Source: Trileptium ribeirensis
Lineage: Eukaryota > Nematoda > Enoplea > Enoplida > Thoracostomopsidae
DNA: 64,000 nucleotides
Reading direction: 5' to 3'
NCBI GenBank assembly: GCA_030248225.1
Contig: JASANE010027982.1
Coordinates: 1 to 64,000, forward strand
Position 1 is the stretch's first letter. The number at the start of each line of letters is the position of its first letter. The notes under the pieces were generated by a model. It was not told the DNA's origin. It saw nothing but the letters and a program-made list of their open reading frames with translations, and ran no database searches. Made by a program: the position numbers and the translations under genes. This document shows, in pieces, positions 59,401-64,000 of this stretch.

Positions 59401-59633
59401 AGGATGACAACACAGCAGGTACGACAATTTGAAACGTAAACCACGTTTTGCCTAACAAAAAGAGAAAACAATATCCCTAGTTTTGTAAATAATTTTTACT
59501 TACATTAATGGTGAGTGCAAAGTGCGCAAAAGCGCACTGATATGTTTAATGTCAAGAAACGCTGTATTCGACACGTCTAAAACATTTGTGGTTTCAGTTG
59601 CTCGAAGTAGCGATTTCAAACAACGATGCGGCG
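44119..59633 (-). CDS. TONSL: Tonsoku-like (TONSL) C-terminal LRR region, six exons
   Basis: Six minus-strand exons (59633-59504, 57287-57089, 56362-56182, 55400-55228, 47752-47591, 44463-44119) join without a phase conflict at GT/AG sites and give about 395 residues of leucine-rich repeats plus a short C-terminal domain. Repeats include LTNLSLWNCRFDEDCVVQLG, LQHLTSVSIARNDIGCRGVA and SLTSLDLSFNAM. Order, spacing and several residues follow the C-terminal LRR domain of TONSL as I recall it, including the late TVACGLTIPFAADIW segment with its Trp. TONSL, with MMS22L, binds new histone H4 on replicated chromatin and helps repair stalled forks by homologous recombination, in the nucleus. The N-terminal TPR and ankyrin parts are not visible, so the gene should continue beyond 59633. 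A decayed LINE fills the 7.5-kb intron and a hAT element lies in the 5'-most intron. Confidence 0.7.
44464..47590. other. TONSL-like intron e-f
   Basis: No exon is supported. It contains G- and C-run blocks at 45190-45350, 46290-46440 and 46670-46780. The phrase cttttcggagggctgtggac at about 46697 recurs near 59756, which indicates another dispersed repeat. Confidence 0.4.
47591..47752 (-). CDS. TONSL: TONSL-like exon e
   Basis: TTTTAG|AGC to CTACAG|GTAATC, 162 bp, phase 0 on both sides. Reads SLTSLDLSFNAMPLICVAQL and LSKLALNGCRNFTND. Confidence 0.75.
48590..48870. repeat. Degenerate duplication of about 165 bp
   Basis: gagtcatttgaaagtatctgac (48602) and aattcatttgaaggtatccgat (48768) begin two related segments. 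Both continue through gcttcc/acttccttggggacc-like text and then a gtgattttctg / agttttctg end. Confidence 0.5.
48890..49260. repeat. Minisatellite of about 30 bp that switches strand
   Basis: From about 49120 to 49240 units read gaatttggtggtccaagaac(a/t)t on the plus strand. From about 49075 back to 48900 the same unit reads on the minus strand (for example gatttggtggcccgaggaca). The switch point is near 49090-49115. Confidence 0.7.
49262..49520. repeat. Diverged tandem duplication
   Basis: gcggacaataatatgtgtaat..., gacagccacactgttaagcag (49285-49355) recurs as gcagacaataatatgttacat..., gacagccacactcttatgcag (49442-49512). Confidence 0.75.
49600..54150 (-). mobile_element. Decayed I-group LINE (ORF1 remnant, endonuclease, RT, RNase H, zinc knuckle)
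   Basis: Minus strand, inside a TONSL-like intron. ORF1-like residue is at 53998-53630. Endonuclease: LIQKPYLCEDGIRNSRGL (about 53350), VVGCESNSHHTIWGS (about 53085). RT: KSPGPDGINPIYL (about 52165), KDDYPDSNCYGPI (about 51690), FAFGIFLDIGGVFHNVSFDS (about 51515). RNase H: TIITNSQASVNALESY, then after a 1-nt shift GHSGISGNDSSDALAR (50275-50090). The tail FCHPCNSGDQEMGEHFLFRC ends in TGA at 49637. Many shifts and stops: an old dead copy. Plus-strand frames over it are shadows. Confidence 0.85.
51801..52116. mobile_element. MITE inside the LINE RT
   Basis: Inverted ends TAGCTACAGTTACAATCAG / CTGATTGTAACTGTAGCTA flank about 280 bp of very AT-rich sequence with gtttaaacgaa and aatcgatcga palindromes. 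It separates the RT motifs SPGPDG and DDYPDS, so it postdates the LINE. A target duplication is not clear. Confidence 0.75.
54151..55227. other. Intron sequence, nothing recognised
   Basis: Part of the TONSL-like intron d-e. Open frames at 54299 and 54832 show no domain. Confidence 0.4.
55228..55400 (-). CDS. TONSL: TONSL-like exon d
   Basis: GATTTAG|AT to TTGATG|GTAAGC, 173 bp. The split Asp codon with exon c is completed by AT. Reads LQHLTSVSIARNDIGCRGVA and LLAHLNIENTAP. Phase 0 out. Confidence 0.75.
56182..56362 (-). CDS. TONSL: TONSL-like exon c
   Basis: TTTCAG|AGC to TTGAAAG|GTATGT, 181 bp, phase 0 in, phase 1 out. Reads SISFLSLNCNSLCNP and ALSSLEIEDIDGNEEFF. Confidence 0.75.
57089..57287 (-). 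CDS. TONSL: TONSL-like exon b
   Basis: TCTTAAG|G to TTAAAG|GTTTCA, 199 bp. The split ATG codon with exon a is completed by the first G. Reads LTNLSLWNCRFDEDCVVQLG, then ITCLQLVNIGLTPSRL: two LRRs. Confidence 0.7.
57288..58093. other. TONSL-like intron a-b, left part
   Basis: It contains a GC-richer block at 57345-57490 (cgacgacgggacgggaacttt...) of unknown nature. No exon is supported. Confidence 0.35.
58094..59264. mobile_element. hAT-type element family H, copy 1
   Basis: 1171 bp between perfect 8-bp duplications GTAGTGAC (58086-58093, 59265-59272). The ends CAGGCAATAACCGGAACC and GGAATTCCGGTTACTCCCTG are built of ccggaac repeats on both sides. The interior is non-coding. It lies in the TONSL-like intron a-b. 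Copy 2 at 62681 is in the opposite orientation. Confidence 0.9.
59504..59633 (-). CDS. TONSL: TONSL-like exon a
   Basis: TTTCAG|CG to CATTAAT|GTAAGT, 130 bp. It enters after one base of a codon and leaves after two. Reads HRCLKSLLRATETTNVLDVS and ..HISALLRTLHSPL, one LRR. An exon upstream of it must end with one extra base; none was found that fits. Confidence 0.6.
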
Positions 59634-59981
59634 CTGAAACAAAACAGTACGAAGAAATGAACAGACAACCATGATAAAATTCTTAATGGCGTCCTGACTA
59701 TGTTGATGTGTCGAAGCAAAGATTCATAATGAGCCGAAGTTTCCTCACACCCATTTTTCGGAGGGCCGTGGACACGCCAGTATCAGGGTGTATAGATCAA
59801 GCTTTCCTAACGCGGTATCGACTACCCCAAGGTTTCTTTTTGGCGTAAATGTTATTATGTTGCCAATAGCAAGTGAAGTCAGAACAGACATCGAAATCAC
59901 CAAACAACTTGCTATGTGCTATATTTTGTAAATCAGATTGATCGACCCTAAAACTCTAAACCCTTGGCAACGCAAGATTTA

Positions 59982-60441
59982 TTCACGAGTAAACATAAGG
60001 TGACTCCGCCAACCATCCTATTTTGTATTTTTGCAAAAAATTTGTTGCGGAAGCTTTTTGGTTAATGGAAATTCGGTGTAAAACTGTTTGCGAACAGAGC
60101 GCTCGCGATTGCAACCTATTTTGTGTTCGTGAAAATTCAAGTAAAATTACCCAAATTTTTGAGAACGAAAATTTTTCGATTTGTGACAGCACCTTTGTAT
60201 TAAATTTGTTCGCGATCTAAATGATTAGGCATTAGAGAACAGGGTTTTTGCAAATTGAAATCGACGAAATTTTGTTCGAACGCAAGGTCTAATTTGTGGT
60301 ACTTGAATTTGATTTTGCCAATTTTGCGTTAGCAAAAAAACTGAATGAAATTAAGCTTTTTCCGTAACAAGGGCTTGCGATTCGATATCGGTAATGACAA
60401 AATAGGATGGTTGGTGGGGTCACATTAAGTTTACTCACGCA
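59982..60441. mobile_element. MITE family A, copy 3 (TTA duplication)
   Basis: 460 bp with ends TTCACGAGTAAACATAAGG and GTTTACTCACGCA and flanking TTA (59979-59981, 60442-60444). Inner ends include CCAACCATCCTATTTTG and its inverse. Confidence 0.85.
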
Positions 60442-60551
60442 TTAGCCATGTTGGGCTATAGATAGCGAAACTATAGTATTAAAAGTATTCATAATCTAAT
60501 ACGCATGCTATGGAAAACACGAAACAATATGGTAAAGAGACGACAAACCTG

Positions 60552-60636
60552 AATCCGGCCCAAGTGGTGTTCAGCAAGGTTGTAGATCTCGAAAAGCTGA
60601 TTCTGGAGAATAGTGTCCGTTTTTTGATGTGAGCCT
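60552..60636 (-). other. Exon-like segment, uncertain
   Basis: Between TTATGTAG|GC and ATTCAG|GTTTGT the minus strand reads SHQKTDTILQNQLFEIYNLA then EHHLGRIQ. A related segment at 56790-56705 reads HWNQLIEIYNFLEHCF. The phase does not fit the TONSL-like exon a, so this may be a repeat or an unplaced exon. Confidence 0.25.
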
Positions 60637-60639
60637 ACA

Positions 60640-61090
60640 TAATAATAGATGCTCCGCAATCAGATCGCGGCTGTGATCTGCCGCTTCAGACGATGCAATC
60701 TTCGCTCCTACATGCACCATCTTCAGAACCTAAGTTTGAAAATCCACAGTAGTGATTGTTTACGCGAGCGATGTGAGATGATGGGATTTGTGGCAGCTCT
60801 CTTGATCTCCAGGTCAAACGTCCAGAAAAAACAACTCATATGTAGGCACATATTATGGTCCGCGAAAAAGTGGTGCCAGTATAGCCGTATTTGGCAACGA
60901 ACCGCAAACCCACAATTTTTCGCCATTTTGACACGAAATGTTATGTAGTCACAACTCTTATTGTTCCATTAAAGGTCCACCTCGTCATCACTATTAATGT
61001 CGAACAATAATATTGTCGAAATCCATTCACTGAAAGATGAGTTATGATTTACAAAGAAAAATGTATTTTCAGGATTTTTCTTCCTAACGC
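60640..61090 (-). repeat. Dispersed repeat family E, copy 3
   Basis: On the minus strand: cataactcatctttcagtgaatggatttcgac, then attgttcgacatt, in the same order as copies at 11690 and 33715. Confidence 0.6.
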
Positions 61091-62041
61091 CCTCTGCAGA
61101 AACTACGGCTGATTCATTTCAAATCACCGTTCATATTTCAATTCAGAATAGAAATCAATGCTAAAAAATCAATATCACTTGGAGATTTTACAGCCTAAAG
61201 CCATAGTCATCGTAAAAACGACAGTTTATCCACATCACTGAATTTTTAAGGACAACGTATGACAGGGTACTTTAGTGTATTATTTTATGTGCCGATGTTA
61301 AATAACGATGGTTAAAGGATCTGGTGCTAAATGTGACCAAAACCAACAACTACTAATTACTTATAGAAAGACATCGACATGAATCTTCATATTTTTCAAC
61401 CAATGGCACATTGTCGTAACCAACTATTTTTGCACGAAGCTGAAATTAATATCACGAATATACGTCAGGCTTTACAGAGAATGAAATGCATTATTATAAT
61501 TATTATCAAATTGCAATCGTGAAAATGAATATCAATATACGTAATAGTTAATAACCAGTATCACACTGTTTTTAAACTTAAAATTCCATTTAAAATTTCT
61601 CATTGATAGAAACGACAGTAGGATTCTAAATAAATATTGAACGTTTCTTGACAGTGTTACCGGACTGATATCTAGTATAAAACAGGTACATACACTAAGT
61701 AGGTTCACATTTTTCACATTTATACACGACATAAATTTTTGGGCAGCTACTTTTAGTTTAAGAAGAGGTTTGAAAACTTCACTTCCTCGCTTAAAAATTT
61801 GATAGATACGATAACCATATCAATTATGGCATATCCAAATACAAGCCTGCTAATTGCGGGAACCTATCTCCACCAACAGCCACCAGCACGTCGTCTTTAT
61901 GAATAACAAAAAGCCTTTCTTCGAAAACTTGAACTAAATGCTAGGTTTTTCGATATTTCTGCGGCCGAAAATTCAAAATTCTCCAAATCCAAGGATACGG
62001 GGACAATACTCTCTCCCTTCTTTCCCGCGTCGGAACATTCG
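61091..62041. other. No gene recognised
   Basis: AT-rich. No feature could be supported before the LINE fragment that ends at 62042. Confidence 0.4.
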
Positions 62042-64000
62042 TTATTGACGCCGGCAGATGCCGCTCGCAACCAATAAATTTGCGACTTCGACTGGTTTTC
62101 TACATAGGTCTTCAATCGAGGGGTTTGGGTTCAGGTGCCTGATTCTGTGTGGTGTGAGTGCACGGCATCTGACGATCAGGTGCGTTTCATCGTCATCTTC
62201 TTGCTTGCAGTGTAAGCAGGGCTGGAGATCCGTTAATTCGGGTGTGCCACTGATTGTGTAGTGGTAGAATTGAAGAAGTGGGCATTCACCGTTCGCCCTC
62301 AGCTGCGCCAGCGTTCTTCGCATTTTTCTGGACAGCGTTTTCTCGGTTGGGCTTATTGCTGGAATGGTAGCCAAGGTGCGGTGCTTGACGGTTTCTTGCA
62401 ACTTGCTGCGGACCTTTCCTGAGATGAAGGCTTTTGCCGTTGTGTAGTCGATTGGGGCTCGTGTATGAGGTAGCTTTGTGCACCGCTTGGCAATTCGTCA
62501 ACTTCATCGTTCTTTTCCAGGACGGAGTGGCCCGGGACCCATTGCAACAAGATTCTTGTCCCCTGGGAGCCGAGTTAGAGAAGTATTGTCCACGTTTCGC
62601 TCTCCAGCTAGGTTCCGCATTTGACGGGCCTGATTTGAGGCGTTGAATGCTGGACTTGGAGTCACTGAACAGGTGTATATCAGGGAGTAACCGGAATTCC
62701 GGTTCCGGCGAAAATCGTGTTCCGGTCGCGGTTCCGGCAAAGGGCAAAAACCATACCGGAACCGGAATTCAGATTTAAAAATTTTGTTTGAAATTTTCCA
62801 CATTTTTTCTTCGTCTATGTTCCAAACATATGTAATATATGAATACAATGATCAAGTTCCAATATAACCAAACAAAAGAAAAGATTAACTAAGCAATTTG
62901 CCGTGTGAAACATAAGTAGGACACATAATTTCTTAAAAATTTTGTTTGAAATTTTCCACGTTTTTGCTTCATCCTGTAATCCAAACATATGTAATATATA
63001 TATTATACAATGATCAAGCTCCAATACAACCAAGCAAACGAAAAGATTAACTAACCAATTTGCCGTGTGAAACGTAAGTAGGGCACATAATTTGAGCATG
63101 AATTTTTCATAATAACCTGCAGGAGTTTGTTAAATCAAAGCCAGATCGATGCTTGTAGCAGCTATTTTACACATCCAGAAGTCCATGGGATACGTTTGAA
63201 TTAAACGGGTCCAACTCGGTAACAGAGTATGGCTTACGCAGAAGTGCTTAGGGTATACTTGGCTAACATAAATTGCGTCAAGTACCCGCCAGTGCGCTTG
63301 TAAACTTGGTAAATCAGTCTAAATTGAAGTAAACTAACGTTATCTGCAACGCAGCTAGAAACTGATTTCTTGGCAATGAACTGTATTTATTGAAACTGTG
63401 CGAGCAGCATCACAGTGCGTCTCATTTATGGCATTTTGATTAGAAAGTTATCATCATTATGATCTAACTGACGGGCACTGTTTGTCCAATGCTAGCCTAA
63501 ACAGTGTCTCTGACCACTGATCAGAAAATTACATTCTATCTATTATTTTCTCTTAGAATCATATATATAAACCAATAATATAAGTTTCCTACAGAAGAAC
63601 ATGCAACAAACGTATGTGTAGTAAAGGGAGGCGACTAGAGACAGAGCGAAAGTGTGTATTCTACGCTCCAAGCTTTGTAAGCACATTCGATTTGACGCAG
63701 TATACGCAATGGTGTATAGTGGAAGACATATTTTGCTCTGAATGTCCAAAAGCCGACATATTTGATCGATTACATTTTTAGCTTCCTCATACCATAGCAA
63801 TACACAAAGTTTAATGTAAAAGTTATTTTTAATGCATTTTAAATCCACTATACCTTCATTTCTTCCATCATGTGTTTTACTATATATAAATTTCGAAGAC
63901 CAGGTTCCGGTTCCGGATCCGGTTTAAATGGACGGTTCCGGTTCCGATTATTCCCTGGTGTATATGTAACAGGACAATGCTTGCGAGACCTCATCTTTCT
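62042..64000 (-). mobile_element. RNase H LINE fragment, split by hAT copy 2
   Basis: Minus-strand pieces in three frames: HLFSDSKSSIQRLK (about 62675-62630), LLQWVPGHSVLEKNDEVDEL (about 62550-62490), and the 119-codon end with TLAQLRANGECPLLQ and CLHCKQEDDDETHLIVRC (62401-62042). These are the RNase H and zinc-knuckle tail of an I/R1-type LINE. The frame breaks at 62680 where the hAT element starts. The sequence at 64000-63966 continues it, so one duplication copy joined to both flanks gives a continuous ..LLHIHLFSDSKSS.. reading. Confidence 0.75.
62681..63957. mobile_element. hAT-type element family H, copy 2
   Basis: 1277 bp between perfect 8-bp duplications GTGTATAT (62673-62680, 63958-63965). 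The ends are CAGGGAGTAACCGGAATTCC and GGTTCCGATTATTCCCTG. The orientation is opposite to copy 1. It carries an internal tandem duplication of 158 bp (starting 62775 and 62933) that is single in copy 1 (about 59020-59175). The open frames at 62815 and 63543 come from this element and are not genes. Confidence 0.9.

Overview
The window is AT-rich animal nuclear DNA from an unidentified invertebrate. The evidence is spliced genes with long introns and GT/AG junctions, RNase H- and endonuclease-type LINEs, a tRNA-headed SINE, a Polinton/Maverick-like polymerase fossil and many non-autonomous DNA transposons. The sequence alone does not fix the phylum; the claudin gene and the RTE/CR1 LINEs would fit a nematode, an arthropod or another protostome. 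There are no bacterial operons and no CRISPR, and almost every long open frame that is not named below is a shadow inside a repeat.

Two host genes can be read exon by exon, both on the minus strand. (1) Positions 13431 to 3348 hold a four-exon gene for a claudin/PMP22-like membrane protein, with consistent phases and the W...GLW-C-C signature in its first extracellular loop. (2) Positions 59633 to 44119 hold six exons for a leucine-rich-repeat protein that aligns module by module with the C-terminal LRR domain of Tonsoku-like (TONSL), a replication-fork and homologous-recombination repair factor. Its 5' part must lie beyond the window or in exons I could not find. A few further coding-looking exons (19.8-20.2 kb minus, 23.2 kb plus) are not assigned.

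Mobile DNA by region: 0-2 kb, an RTE LINE (minus) split by a 5'-truncated RNase H LINE (plus) with a diverged 17-bp target duplication. 2.4-13.1 kb (claudin introns), MITEs with TAA or TTA target duplications and a tRNA-SINE. 14.5-18.2 kb, broken pieces of a Polinton/Maverick-type DNA polymerase B with C2H2 fingers. 23.9-27.5 kb, a nearly complete CR1-like LINE (minus). 28.5-30.2 kb, two tandem arrays, one with higher-order structure. 34.5-35.4 kb, a hAT-type element with a perfect 8-bp duplication. 36.9-38.9 kb, degenerate simple arrays. 38.9-40.1 kb, a 1.2-kb fold-back element with an 8-bp duplication whose empty site survives in a neighbouring tandem copy. 49.6-54.1 kb, a decayed I-group LINE inside a TONSL intron, itself carrying a MITE. 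58.1-59.3 and 62.7-64.0 kb, two oppositely oriented copies of one hAT family, each with a perfect 8-bp duplication; the second interrupts an RNase H LINE.

The most interesting items are the fold-back element, the higher-order tandem array, the set of MITE families that share a TWA target preference, the Polinton polymerase fossil, and the apparent lack of a fourth transmembrane segment in the claudin-like model.
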